Shown here: positions 19,623-28,429 of the stretch, piece by piece | Numbering within the stretch: position 1 is the first letter of the stretch | How the letters are laid out: each line of letters opens with the position of its first letter | NCBI RefSeq assembly: GCF_003050745.1 | Contig: NZ_QAOF01000005.1 | Coordinates: forward strand, 62,001-126,000 | DNA: 64,000 bases | Source of the DNA: Sphingomonas sp. PP-CE-3G-477 | Lineage (GTDB): Bacteria; Pseudomonadota; Alphaproteobacteria; Sphingomonadales; Sphingomonadaceae | Direction: 5' to 3' | Position numbers and translations under genes: made by a program | The notes under the pieces: generated by a model | Database searches by the model: none | What the model saw: the letters and a program-made list of their open reading frames with translations, nothing else | Told to the model about the DNA's origin: nothing

Positions 19623-22322
19623 GTGCTTCGCTATCCCGCCCTCCACGCCAGCCACGCCGGCATCTGGATCGCGAACGCCGAGGGCGCGCGGCCTATAGGG
19701 CGAGGCGAGGCGATCCGGATCGCGGCGGATACGCCGGTCATCATGCTCAACGCGCCGCTGGTCGGGCAGCGACTCGGGTATCCCGATCTGTCGGGGCTCG
19801 ACTTGCTCGAACTCTACGCGTTCCTGCGCCCGGCGCAGTTCGCGGTGCCGACGCCGAAGGGGATCGCGCGGGTTACCGGGCTCGACGTGCCGACCGAGGA
19901 CGCGGAGGTTGCGCCGTTCCTGCTGCGCGCGGCCGAGGCAATGCTGGCGCTTACCGATGGCGACTGGCCCGAGCGTGAGGGCGCGTGGACGGCGGCGCAA
20001 TCACTGTTCCGCCTGCGCTGGCCCTGGGCACCCGTCGTTGCCGAGCGGCTGAAGAAGCCCGCGGTCAACGAACGCTGGCTGTTCTCGTCGCTCCCCGAAT
20101 GGGAGGAGCACGCGCCGCGACCCGCCCCGCGCACCGTGACGATCGAGCCCGGCGATGCCGAGGCGCGGCTCGTCGATCTCACCGGCCACGGCGCCGAGGA
20201 ACGCCCCGGCCAGCGCGCCTATGCCGGCGCGGCCACCGCCGCCTTCGCGCCGCGGGCGATGCGCGATACGCCCAACCTAGTCCTCGCCGAGGCGGGGACC
20301 GGGATCGGCAAGACGCTCGGCTATCTCGCTCCCGCGTCGCTCTGGGCGGAGAAGGCCGGCGGCGCGGTATGGATCTCCACCTATACCAAGACGCTGCAAC
20401 GCCAGCTCGGCCAGGAAACCGCACGGCTTTATCCCGACGCCGCGATCCGGAAAGCCAAGGTCGTCACGCGCAAAGGTCGCGAGAATTACCTCTGCCTGCT
20501 CAACCTGGAGGACGCGCTGCAAGGCGGGTTCGCGGGGCGTGCAGCGATCCTCGCACACCTCGTCGCGCGCTGGGCTGCGTATAGCGCCGACGGCGACATG
20601 GTCGGCGGCGATCTGCCCGGCTGGCTGCCGACGCTGTTCCGCCGCAATGGCTCGACCGCGCTGACCGACCGGCGCGGCGAATGCGTGTATGCCGGCTGCC
20701 CGCACTACCGGAAATGCTTCATCGAGCGCGCCGCCCGCGCCTCGTCCGACGCCGACATCGTCATCGCCAACCACGCACTGGTGATGGTCAATGCCGCGAG
20801 AGGGCGCGAACTCGCGACCCGACCGACGCGGTACGTGTTCGACGAGGGCCATCACATCTTCGACGCCGCCGATTCGATGTTCGCGACGGCGCTGACCGGT
20901 GCGGAGACGATCGAACTGCGCCGGTGGATTCTCGGCCCCGAATCGAGCGGCCGCGGACGCAGGCGAGGACTCGCCGCACGCCTGTCCGATCTCGCCAGTT
21001 ATGACGAACAGGGCGCGCGGGCGATCAGCGACGCGGTGACCGCAGCGGGAGCTTTGGCCTCCGACGGCTGGCTGCAACGCCTCGGCGAAGGCGCGCCGTT
21101 CGGGCCGATCGAAACGCTGCTCGCCGCCGTCCGCGGGCTCACTTACGCGCGGGCCGAGCAGCCGGGCGACGCGGGCTATGGCCTGGAGACCGAACTCGCC
21201 GAACCCGACGCCACGCTGATCGAGGCAGCCGCGCCCGCAGCCGCCGCGCTCGACGCACTGGTCCGCCCACTCGTAACGCTCGGCCGCCGGCTTGAAGCCG
21301 TGCTCGCCGAAGCGCCCGACTGGATGGACGCGCCCGCCCGCGCACGAGTCGAAGGCGCGATCGCCTCGATTGGCTGGCGCGCGGAGACGGTGGCGTCGTG
21401 GCTGTCATTGCTCGCGCGCGTCGGCGGACCGGTCGATGGCGATTTCGTCGACTGGCTCGCGGTCGACCGTATCGAGGGGCGCGAGTTCGATATCGGCCTC
21501 CACCGTCACTGGCTCGACCCGACCCGACCCTTCGCCGAGATTGTCCTCAAACCCGCCCACGGCGCGCTCGTCACCTCCGCGACACTCACCGGCGGCGGAG
21601 ACTGGGAAGTCGCCGAAGCCCGCACCGGCGCGCCGCATCTGCTGCGCCCGGCCGCGCGGTTCGAGGCGAAGAGCCCGTTCGACTATACCCGCCAAGCCGA
21701 AGTGCTGATCGTCACCGACGTGAAGCGCGGCGACATCGGCGCGCTGGCCAACGCCTATGCGCAGCTGATCGTCGCCAGCCGCGGCGGCACGCTCGGGCTG
21801 TTCACCGCGATCCGGCGGCTGCGCGGCGTGCATGGCCGCATCGCCGATCGACTCGCGCGCGAAGGCCTGCCGCTCCATGCACAGCACGTCGATCCGATCG
21901 ACACCGGTACCTTGGTCGACATTTTCCGCGACGATCCGGGGGCGTCACTGCTTGGTACAGATGCGCTCCGAGACGGCGTCGACGTTCCCGGCGAATCGCT
22001 GCGGCTGGTGGTGATGGAGGGCGTGCCTTGGGCGAAACCGTCCGTACTGCACGCCGCGCGCAGGCTCGCGGGCGGTGGTTCGGCATATGACGACCGGCTC
22101 GTTCGGGCACGTCTTGCGCAGGCGTTCGGACGATTAATCCGCCGCGCGGACGACTCCGGCGTGTTCGTGATGCTGTCCGCGGCGATGCCCTCGCGACTGC
22201 TCAGCGCGTTCCCGCCGGGCGTGCCGATCGCCCGCGTAACGCTCGAAGAAGCGGTGGCCCGAGTCGCAAGCCGGCTTTCCTCGCGAGCGCCGGTAGGGCA
22301 TGAAAGCCGCGAACCGGCTTGA
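19623..22322 (+). CDS. ATP-dependent DNA helicase, DinG/XPD-like (superfamily 2, Fe-S)
   Basis: An 899-residue helicase. The Walker A motif is AEAGTGIGKTLGY at about residues 222-234. Four Cys of an Fe-S cluster domain are spread as YLCLL (about 285), CVYAGCPHYRKC (about 357-368). The Walker B is FDEGHHIFDAAD near residue 403, and the C-terminal helicase motif is RLAQAFGRLIRRADDSGVF. The N-terminal 170 residues are of unknown type. It is in the family of DinG and YoaA-like helicases that resolve recombination or replication structures. GTG start at 19623. Its stop overlaps the upstream-extended frame of sixA. Confidence 0.88.
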   Translation: MLRYPALHASHAGIWIANAEGARPIGRGEAIRIAADTPVIMLNAPLVGQRLGYPDLSGLDLLELYAFLRPAQFAVPTPKGIARVTGLDVPTEDAEVAPFLLRAAEAMLALTDGDWPEREGAWTAAQSLFRLRWPWAPVVAERLKKPAVNERWLFSSLPEWEEHAPRPAPRTVTIEPGDAEARLVDLTGHGAEERPGQRAYAGAATAAFAPRAMRDTPNLVLAEAGTGIGKTLGYLAPASLWAEKAGGAVWISTYTKTLQRQLGQETARLYPDAAIRKAKVVTRKGRENYLCLLNLEDALQGGFAGRAAILAHLVARWAAYSADGDMVGGDLPGWLPTLFRRNGSTALTDRRGECVYAGCPHYRKCFIERAARASSDADIVIANHALVMVNAARGRELATRPTRYVFDEGHHIFDAADSMFATALTGAETIELRRWILGPESSGRGRRRGLAARLSDLASYDEQGARAISDAVTAAGALASDGWLQRLGEGAPFGPIETLLAAVRGLTYARAEQPGDAGYGLETELAEPDATLIEAAAPAAAALDALVRPLVTLGRRLEAVLAEAPDWMDAPARARVEGAIASIGWRAETVASWLSLLARVGGPVDGDFVDWLAVDRIEGREFDIGLHRHWLDPTRPFAEIVLKPAHGALVTSATLTGGGDWEVAEARTGAPHLLRPAARFEAKSPFDYTRQAEVLIVTDVKRGDIGALANAYAQLIVASRGGTLGLFTAIRRLRGVHGRIADRLAREGLPLHAQHVDPIDTGTLVDIFRDDPGASLLGTDALRDGVDVPGESLRLVVMEGVPWAKPSVLHAARRLAGGGSAYDDRLVRARLAQAFGRLIRRADDSGVFVMLSAAMPSRLLSAFPPGVPIARVTLEEAVARVASRLSSRAPVGHESREPA

Positions 22323-22330
22323 GGATTGCC

Positions 22331-22867
22331 ATGAAGACGTTGACGCTGTTGCGCCACGCCAAGTCCGGCTGGGACGACCCGGTCGCGCGCGATTTCGACC
22401 GCCCACTCAACGCCAAGGGCAAGCGCGCGGCGGTGATGGTGGGGCGGCATATGCGGTCGCTGGGATTGGCATTCGACCATGCGATCGCGTCGCCGGCGGT
22501 GCGGGTTTCGGAGACTTTGGCGCAGATCAAATCGGGCTATGGCCGGACGATCGCGCCGGACCTAGACCGGCGGGTGTATCTGGCGTCTGCGGCGACGTTG
22601 CTTGACGTGGTGCACGGGTTTCCGGCCGAGGCTGAGAGCGCGTTGCTGGTCGGGCACAATCCCGGGTTGGAGGATCTGGTGCTGATGCTGGTCGCGGACG
22701 GGGCCGATCCGTTGCGCGATGCGGTCGAGGATAAGTATCCGACGGCCAGTATTGCCGAGCTTCAGTTCGAGGGGGAATGGGGGGATGTTGCGGCCGGTAC
22801 GGTTCGGCTTACTCGTTTCATCCGTCCCCGTGATCTTGACCCGACTTTAGGCCCCGACGCGGACTAA
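22331..22867 (+). CDS. sixA: histidine phosphatase, SixA-like
   Basis: A 178-residue small phosphohistidine phosphatase. It starts MKTLTLLRHAKSGWDD, with the catalytic RHG-type motif LRHAKSGW, and has the second catalytic His in LLVGHNPGLEDLV. SixA enzymes remove phosphate from phospho-His of signalling or PTS proteins. ATG 22331 lies 8 bases after the helicase stop, implying one transcript. Confidence 0.88.
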   Translation: MKTLTLLRHAKSGWDDPVARDFDRPLNAKGKRAAVMVGRHMRSLGLAFDHAIASPAVRVSETLAQIKSGYGRTIAPDLDRRVYLASAATLLDVVHGFPAEAESALLVGHNPGLEDLVLMLVADGADPLRDAVEDKYPTASIAELQFEGEWGDVAAGTVRLTRFIRPRDLDPTLGPDAD

Positions 22868-22870
22868 ACC

Positions 22871-22926
22871 ATGTTTCCCCGCAAAGGCGGGGACCCAGAC
22901 TGGGCTCCCGCCTTCGCGGGAGAACA
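22871..22926. repeat. inverted repeat family B, second copy
   Basis: TTTCCCCGCAAAGGCGGGGACCC, core AGACTGG, then GCTCCCGCCTTCGCGGGAGAAC. This is the same design as the perfect repeat at 3.56 kb, with a slightly diverged left arm. It follows the sixA stop closely. Confidence 0.8.
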
Positions 22927-22973
22927 AGGGGTGGAGGTTTTCCGCCAAGCGCATCGCACCGTGCGACCGGTCC

Positions 22974-23076
22974 CACCCCGGCGGAGGCCGGGGCCCAGTT
23001 GGGGGACGTCGCTAACGAAGGGCATCGCTTCGTTATTCCCACCTTTCCAACTGGGCCCCGGCCTTCGCCGGGGTGT
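22974..23076. repeat. composite palindromic repeat, family A, copy 4
   Basis: ACCCCGGCGGAGGCCGGGGC with CCAGTTGG, interior GGACGTCGCTAACGAAG...CTTCGTTATTCCCACC, then TTCCAACTGGGCCCCGGCC and TTCGCCGGGGT. An inner hairpin AACGAAG/CTTCGTT is clear in this copy. The stretch from 22868 to 23127 holds only repeats. Confidence 0.85.
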
Positions 23077-23127
23077 TAAGGTGGTTGGGGTAAGCTCACC
23101 TCAACAAGACTAAGACCCGGAAGATAC

Positions 23128-23652
23128 TCAGCTCTTCCCCGCCATCCTCGCCTTCAAATCCGAGAACGCATTCGCCGGACGGAACTCGTCCTCGCTGATC
23201 ACCCCCGCCGCTGCCAGCGCCGCCGCCGCATTAGGCCCGCGCGGAAACGGGTCGATCGCCAGCGCCAGCGTGTCCGCCGCGGCTTCGCCCAGGTCGATCG
23301 TGCCACCCTCGATCGCGACCATGTCGAGCGCGTCGTCGGACAGTTCGACCTCGTCGCCCTCGGACACTAACTGCGCGACGAACAACAGTGCGACCGCCTC
23401 ATCGATCTTCGTGTCGAGCGGTTCGTCGGTCACCGAGCACGCCTGCACCGCCGCCCCGGTCACGCGGCCCTTCACGACGATGCCGCTGTCAGTGCGCTTG
23501 ATCCCGAGTCGGGCGTCGAGTCGCGTGATCGACAGCAGCGCGAACCGCTTCGCCAGCGCCGCGCGCTCGTCCTCGGTCGCGGCGATCTCGACGATCCGCT
23601 CGCGCTCGCCGATCGTGTCGAGGCGTTCGGGGCGGCTGAACTCGGGCTTCAC
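23128..23652 (-). CDS. DUF177 (YceD-like) protein
   Basis: A 174-residue acidic protein. The C-terminal pattern DLGEAAADTLALAIDPFPRGP is the DUF177/YceD hallmark (here LGEAAADTLALAIDPFPR). In most bacteria the family is encoded with rpmF and linked to 23S rRNA and ribosome assembly; here rpmF does not follow. It starts with GTG at 23652, overlapping the upstream chaperone stop by four bases, so both are translated together. Confidence 0.85.
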   Translation of the reverse strand: MKPEFSRPERLDTIGERERIVEIAATEDERAALAKRFALLSITRLDARLGIKRTDSGIVVKGRVTGAAVQACSVTDEPLDTKIDEAVALLFVAQLVSEGDEVELSDDALDMVAIEGGTIDLGEAAADTLALAIDPFPRGPNAAAALAAAGVISEDEFRPANAFSDLKARMAGKS

Positions 23653-24155
23653 GGCAATTCTCCAGATAACAGATTCGGTAGTGACGTCGCAGCCAGCCCA
23701 GCATGAAAAGCGATCACCGAGTCGCGGACATGCGCCAATGCGGCGTCATCGGGCGTCACGCCGCGGTACAGGTTCCGTACCAAGGCCGGGGCGATATCGC
23801 CCGCCGCCAGCCCGTCGCGGTAGGCACCGAGGCGCCCGCCGAGCATGCTCATCATCTTGCCGATATGCTTGCCGACGATGATGTCGCCGATCCCGATCTC
23901 GCGCAGCTGCCCGTCCATGTCGTCGACGAAGCGTTCGGCCAGACGCGCCGCGGGTTCGCCGCCAGCGGGCTCCGTCTCGAGCCGCAGCATGACGATCGCG
24001 AGCAAGGTAGCGATCATGTCGAAGCGGCCGTCGACCGTATCCGGCACCGCGCCCGCCCGGTACCAATGCTCCGCACGCGCTCGGCCGACGACGGCGTTGT
24101 ACAGCGGCAGCGCCTCGTCGGGCTTCTCGCCGAGCAGTCTTCCCAACCAGCTCAA
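23649..24155 (-). CDS. ubiquinol-cytochrome c chaperone (CBP3-like)
   Basis: A 168-residue helical protein matching bacterial homologues of mitochondrial CBP3, which assists assembly of the bc1 complex. Visible traits are YNAVVGRARAEHWYRAG, VPDTVDGRFDMIATLLAIV and MDGQLREIGIGDIIVGKHIG. A TTG start at 24155 is required for the full N-terminus (MSWLGRLLG). It is joined to a DUF177 gene by a four-base overlap, an arrangement typical of sphingomonads. Confidence 0.87.
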   Translation of the reverse strand: MSWLGRLLGEKPDEALPLYNAVVGRARAEHWYRAGAVPDTVDGRFDMIATLLAIVMLRLETEPAGGEPAARLAERFVDDMDGQLREIGIGDIIVGKHIGKMMSMLGGRLGAYRDGLAAGDIAPALVRNLYRGVTPDDAALAHVRDSVIAFHAGLAATSLPNLLSGELP

Positions 24156-24289
24156 AATCTATCGTCCTCAACACGAAGCCGCGCTTCGGCTTGTTTGCCC
24201 GCGCATCCTCGCATATCGAGGCGATCGGCGGCCGATGCAATCGCGTGGGACCCGTCACGTGTTTTCGCGTGCCCCGGTTGGGAGTTTAT

Positions 24290-24793
24290 ATGAGCGTGTT
24301 TTCCGCCCGTACGGGTCTCGCCGCAGCACTTGCGGTCGCCGCATTGGCCAGTGGTGGCTGCACCCAGCTGCGCTCGCACCAGGGCTATGTCGTCGATACC
24401 GACCTCGTGAACTCGGTCCAGCCGGGCGTCGACAACCGCCAGTCTGTGCTCGCGACGCTTGGCAAGCCGACGCTCGCGGGCCAGTTCGATCAGGGCGACT
24501 GGTATTACCTCGCGCGCGACAGCCGCAACCTCGCCTTCCGCAATCCGCGCCCGAACGCGCAGATCACGCTGCAGATCAGCTTCGACGCGAAGGGCACCGT
24601 CACCGCGATCCGTCGCGGCGGTCTGGAGCAGGTCGCCTCGATCAGCCCATATGGCAAGAAGACGCCGACGCTCGGCCGCCAGCGCGGGTTCTTCCAGGAT
24701 CTGTTCGGCAACATCGGCACGGTCGGCGCGGCGGGGGCCGGCGGCAGCGGCGGTGGCAGCAACACCGGCGGCGGCGGTCGCGATCGGCCTTAA
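24290..24793 (+). CDS. bamE: outer membrane protein assembly factor BamE
   Basis: A 167-residue lipoprotein of the BAM complex, which inserts beta-barrel proteins into the outer membrane. It has a signal peptide with lipobox LASGGC near residue 20-25 and the SmpA/OmlA domain (GVDNRQSVLATLGKPT, then GDWYYLAR). The C-terminus is a Gly/Ser-rich tail (GAGGSGGGSNTGGGG). ATG 24290 is 4 bases after GGAG. It is divergent from the CBP3-like gene. Confidence 0.88.
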   Translation: MSVFSARTGLAAALAVAALASGGCTQLRSHQGYVVDTDLVNSVQPGVDNRQSVLATLGKPTLAGQFDQGDWYYLARDSRNLAFRNPRPNAQITLQISFDAKGTVTAIRRGGLEQVASISPYGKKTPTLGRQRGFFQDLFGNIGTVGAAGAGGSGGGSNTGGGGRDRP

Positions 24794-24833
24794 GCTACGG
24801 GTATGACGTCTGCAGCCTGACCTGCGAGGGTTA

Positions 24834-24863
24834 GGCCGCACCGCGCTACACCGCGGTGCGGCC
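24834..24863 (+). terminator. strong hairpin after bamE
   Basis: Perfect 12-bp arms GGCCGCACCGCG and CGCGGTGCGGCC around the loop CTACAC, 41 bases after the bamE stop. No T-run follows, so it may be a factor-dependent stop or a stabilising hairpin. Confidence 0.65.
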
Positions 24864-25018
24864 GGGCCGGGCATTGGTCGGCACCGATCCCGAAAGGGGG
24901 GAAAGGGATCAAGGACGTAATGTTCGCCGGGCAGGAAGGTTCAGCCCGTGCAGCAAGACGCGAGAGATATTTCCTAAACATCCGATTCCGACCCGAATGA
25001 ATCCGAAACGGACATAAC

Positions 25019-26134
25019 GTGGCGTACCTCCATGCAGCGGGGGTGCACGTGATCGAGTCGTTGTGGATGATCGACGTTTTCGCGCGCGAAACCATGTTGT
25101 TCGCGGGCGTCGGGCTGTTGTTGGGCGGGCTCGACGATCTGCTCATCGACGTGATCTTCATCGTGCTGCGGGTTCGGTACGGACGCCGCCCACGCCTGAC
25201 GCTCGCGACATTGCCACCTCCCTCTCGACCGGGTCGGATAGCCGTGTTCGTCGCCGCCTGGGACGAGGTCGCGGTCATCGGCGGAATGCTGGCGACCGCG
25301 CTGGCACGCTACGATCACGACGACTACCGGATTTATGTCGGCGTCTATCCCAACGATCGCGGCACGATCGATGCCGTCGCGGAGGTTGCGCAACGGGATG
25401 CGCGTGTCCGAATGGTGATCGGCCCGCGTGACGGACCGACGACCAAGGCCGATTGTCTCAACACCTTGTGGCGGGCTCTGCGCCGTGACGACGCGCGGGA
25501 GACGCTGCAGACAAAGGCAATCGTGCTGCACGATGCCGAGGACGTTGTGCATGCGCAGGAGTTGCGTGTCTTCGACAGCCTGATCGACCGATACGAGGTG
25601 GTGCAGCTGCCGGTGCTGCCGCTGGTCAATCGCGGCGCACGGCTCGTGTCGGGTCATTATGCCGACGAGTTCGCCGAGTCGCATGCAAAACAGATCATCG
25701 TCCGGACCGCGCTAGGCGCGGGAATGCCGCTCGCCGGTACCGGATGCGTGATCGCGCCCGACGTGCTGGCGATGATCGCCCAGGCGCGCGGCGGAGACCC
25801 GTTCGATGCCTCCAGCCTGACCGAGGATTATGAACTATATGGAGTCCAAGATAAGACGTATTATGTCGGCAAGATATTTATACCGACTTGGCAGCTCGTC
25901 TTGAGGCCAACAGCCCGATGCGGGCTGCAGCCGTTCCATATAATAATTGCCGCTAATGCGGTTCGGCGCCGCCAAAATTGGTGGATTGCGGACTGGCCGC
26001 TTTCGAACGGTCGGCCCCGAAAAGCTGTCGCTCGTTCAGGAAGCACGCCAAAGGATACCGAACTCCCGTATCCCGAATGCGGCGGAGTGGCGGAGTGGCG
26101 GAACGGCGTGCTCATCGATCGGTGTCCACAATAG
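25019..26134 (+). pseudogene. glycosyltransferase (NrfB-like), disrupted at the edge of the accessory island
   Basis: About 275 residues look like the N-terminal half of a processive family 2-like glycosyltransferase. An N-terminal hydrophobic segment is followed by RIAVFVAAWDEVAVIGGML, then YVGVYPNDRGTIDAVAEVA, GPTTKADCLNTLW, the DxD-type VLHDAEDVVHAQEL, and SLTEDYEL. The family should continue with a long catalytic and membrane part, but from about 25,837 the frame runs into AT-richer, unrelated sequence (YGVQDKTYYVGKIFIPTWQ) and stops at 26134. It is read as a gene broken by insertion. The missing half was not found in this window. GTG 25019 is the assumed start. Confidence 0.75.
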
Positions 26135-26349
26135 GCGCTGGCTTGCGTATGGACCTTATCGAACGGCTTCGGCCTGCCACCAACCCCGCCGCTCTCGCGT
26201 CGGGACTCGGCTTGTCGGGCGCTCGGGAATACGCCTCAGTTCAGGTCTTCCGCGAAACGGGGTTGATCGAGCCGTGGCCCGCCCCATAGCCGACATCTCG
26301 AGCGTCGAAGTTGGAAAGCGGCCAATTGGACGCAGCGTCGGGGGGACGA
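25838..26349. other. island junction, no supported gene
   Basis: This stretch joins the broken glycosyltransferase to the defence genes. It is locally AT-rich at first, with a tandem GCGGAGTG-GCGGAGTG-GCGGAACG near 26,085-26,108. No integrase, tRNA or clear direct-repeat attachment site was recognised. Short frames here do not resemble a protein family. Confidence 0.6.
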
Positions 26350-27105
26350 ATGAAGGTAAGGATCAATCTCAGCCTTGCGGATTATGTCCGCATCGGAAAC
26401 GCGAACACTGAAGGGCTGCTGGCCGGTCATCACGCACTGATGCCGCTCGTCAATGACTACTACGACTTCTTCGCGACGAAGCTGTGGAGCGACGGACAGC
26501 CGATACGGGAGGTGCCGATGTTCCTCTCGACCAACGCGTTCATGATATGGACGAGCGGCGTGCGCATGGCGCTGAGTGGTCACGAGACGGCCATCTACCC
26601 GCTTTTTCGAACCGCTCTCGAATCCGCCTGCTACGCGCTGCTCATCTCGCTCGATCCCGCGCTTGAGTCCATCTGGTCGGACCGCGACAAGGGAGATGTG
26701 GAGCGCAAGGCGTCGAGGAAGGCGTTCGGCGGGGCGGTCGCGGATGTAGTGAAGCATCTTGAAGCCGAGCAGTCGGGTTTGGGCGACTTCATCAGCTCGC
26801 TCTACGAGACGAGCATCGATTACGGCGCGCATCCCAACACTCTTGCGATCCGCAACCATGTTCAGATCGGGCCGAAAACGACCGAGCAGAAGAGGTTCGA
26901 TCAGGGCAGCATCTACCCTGGTGACTCCTTCCAAGTGTTCCGCGCCCTGACATCGGCGGCGGAATATGGTCGCGGCATCGCGCTGGTGCTCATCCACTGC
27001 CTTCCGGGCATGACGCCTACGGTGGTCGAGCCTCTCCGCGCGCTTCAGCTCGAGTTCGCGCGAATCATGGAGATGGAGACGCCCGACGCCGAGAAGCAGG
27101 ACTGA
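26350..27105 (+). CDS. unrecognised protein upstream of the CBASS operon
   Basis: A 251-residue, mainly helical protein without signal peptide or clear membrane segment. Visible traits: MKVRINLSLADYVRIGNAN start, FRTALESACYALLISLDPAL in the middle (an R-T-x-x-E pattern typical of all-helical HEPN-like or DUF5677-like proteins, though this assignment is a guess), and an acidic end MEMETPDAEKQD. ATG 26350 is preferred to TTG 26311. The same orientation as the CD-NTase, 118 bases away, suggests it could belong to the island's defence cargo. Its stop overlaps the start of a 28-codon frame. Confidence 0.7.
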   Translation: MKVRINLSLADYVRIGNANTEGLLAGHHALMPLVNDYYDFFATKLWSDGQPIREVPMFLSTNAFMIWTSGVRMALSGHETAIYPLFRTALESACYALLISLDPALESIWSDRDKGDVERKASRKAFGGAVADVVKHLEAEQSGLGDFISSLYETSIDYGAHPNTLAIRNHVQIGPKTTEQKRFDQGSIYPGDSFQVFRALTSAAEYGRGIALVLIHCLPGMTPTVVEPLRALQLEFARIMEMETPDAEKQD

Positions 27106-27191
27106 TGAGACGCGCTCGTGGACAGCTATTCGATCCGGAATGGCTCTTCGATGACTTGAAAATCCGGCTGCCGGCTACCAAGAACATATAG
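27105..27191 (+). CDS. possible 28-residue peptide between the unknown gene and the CD-NTase
   Basis: An ATG overlapping the preceding stop (TGATG) opens a 28-codon frame (MRRARGQLFDPEWLFDDLK start, ending TKNI) that ends 32 bases before the CD-NTase. The coupling geometry favours translation, but coding cannot be shown at this size and it may be a remnant. Confidence 0.3.
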   Translation: MRRARGQLFDPEWLFDDLKIRLPATKNI

Positions 27192-27223
27192 GGAATAGAT
27201 GCATCCTAAAGGGGTAGTTCGCG

Positions 27224-28429
27224 ATGGCCACCGTAACCAGCACGTCTCGCCGCTACATCGAGGCCCTCGTCGACGAGCTCGACATCAGCGATAGCAGATA
27301 CGAACAGGCCAATGAGAGCTATATGTCGCTTGGGCGCTGGCTTAACAGGCCGGCATCTTCGATCGCAGCGTATGCACCCGCTGTCTACGTGCAGGGCTCC
27401 TTCGGCCTCGGGACGGTGATCAAGCCAATCAATCTTACGGAGGAATACGACGTCGACGCGGTCTGCGAGCTGAAGGACCTTGGGAAGTCCCAAGTCACCC
27501 AATTCGCGCTCAAGACCATGGTCGGTGCGGAAATCGAGGGATACCGCCGCTCAAAGTCGATGTCGAAGCCGCTGCGCGAATGTCGTCGCTGCTGGGCGCT
27601 CGACTATGCCGATGGCGCCCAGTTCCACATGGACGTCGTGCCGGCGCTTCCGAACGGAGGTTCGGTCCGCAAGCTGCTGGAGGCCCGCTCGCTCGATACG
27701 CGATGGGCGTCAACTGCGATCGCCATCACCGACAAGGAGCGCTGGGACTATGCGATCAAGACCGACGACTGGCCTCGATCAAACCCCAAGGGCTATCTGG
27801 AGTGGTTCCGGTCCCGCATGATCGTGGCGCTGAACGAGCGCAAGCGTGCGCTCGCGAAGTCCATGAACGCAAGCGTCGAGAAAATCCCCGACTACAAGGT
27901 GCGGACGCCCTTGCAGGCGTCGATCATGATCCTGAAGCGTCACCGCGACATCATGTTTCAGGACGACCGGAGCAACTCTGCCCCGATCTCGATCATCATC
28001 ACGACGCTGGCGGCTCACGCCTACAGCGGCGAGGAGGACGTGGCCGACGCGCTGTTTTCAATCCTGTCGGGAATGGAACGGCACATCCTGCGTGACGGAA
28101 GGGGCGCCGCGTTCATCCCGAACCCGAGCGATCCCATGGAGAACTTCGCCGACAAGTGGGCGGAACGCCCGGAGCGCGAGTCGGCTTTCTTCCGTTGGCT
28201 GAGGCAGGCTCAGTCCGACTTCTCGCGCATCGCGCAGCTCAACACGCAAGCGGGCATCGCCGAGGTACTCTCTCCCCATGTCGGTGCCGAGCTCGCGAAG
28301 CGTGCCGAAAGCCGATCCGGCGGCTCGAGGTCCATGCTGCGCAGTGCAACAGGCTTCGTCGCGGCCACGTCGTCGCCATCGTTCGGCTCCACGCCCCGCG
28401 TTCCCAGCAAACCTCAAGGCTTTGCATGA
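27224..28429 (+). CDS. CBASS cyclic-oligonucleotide synthase (CD-NTase)
   Basis: The phage sensor-synthase of a CBASS defence operon. The 401-residue product has the nucleotidyltransferase core: QGSFGLGT with G58-S59, the metal pair EYDVDAV (D76, D78), and a third acidic residue in FHMDVVPALP (D137). A helical domain follows (LQASIMILKRHRDIMF). The Ser/Pro-rich C-terminal tail ends KPQGFA, a flexible end of the kind that Cap2 joins to targets. The clade and the cyclic product cannot be set by eye; the pairing with a SAVED effector suggests a cyclic trinucleotide or dinucleotide second messenger. ATG 27224 has an AAGGGG ribosome site. Confidence 0.9.
   Translation: MATVTSTSRRYIEALVDELDISDSRYEQANESYMSLGRWLNRPASSIAAYAPAVYVQGSFGLGTVIKPINLTEEYDVDAVCELKDLGKSQVTQFALKTMVGAEIEGYRRSKSMSKPLRECRRCWALDYADGAQFHMDVVPALPNGGSVRKLLEARSLDTRWASTAIAITDKERWDYAIKTDDWPRSNPKGYLEWFRSRMIVALNERKRALAKSMNASVEKIPDYKVRTPLQASIMILKRHRDIMFQDDRSNSAPISIIITTLAAHAYSGEEDVADALFSILSGMERHILRDGRGAAFIPNPSDPMENFADKWAERPERESAFFRWLRQAQSDFSRIAQLNTQAGIAEVLSPHVGAELAKRAESRSGGSRSMLRSATGFVAATSSPSFGSTPRVPSKPQGFA

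Noticed and set aside
26050..26134. Tandem GCGGAGTG units near 26.09 kb as an attachment site or CRISPR-like repeat.
   Set aside because: Only two to three short units without spacers, and no matching copy was seen at the far end of the island.
28156..28425. Upstream extension of the Cap2 frame by 90 codons.
   Set aside because: Lies wholly inside the CD-NTase coding region and has no E2-like content; the ATGA overlap start is better.
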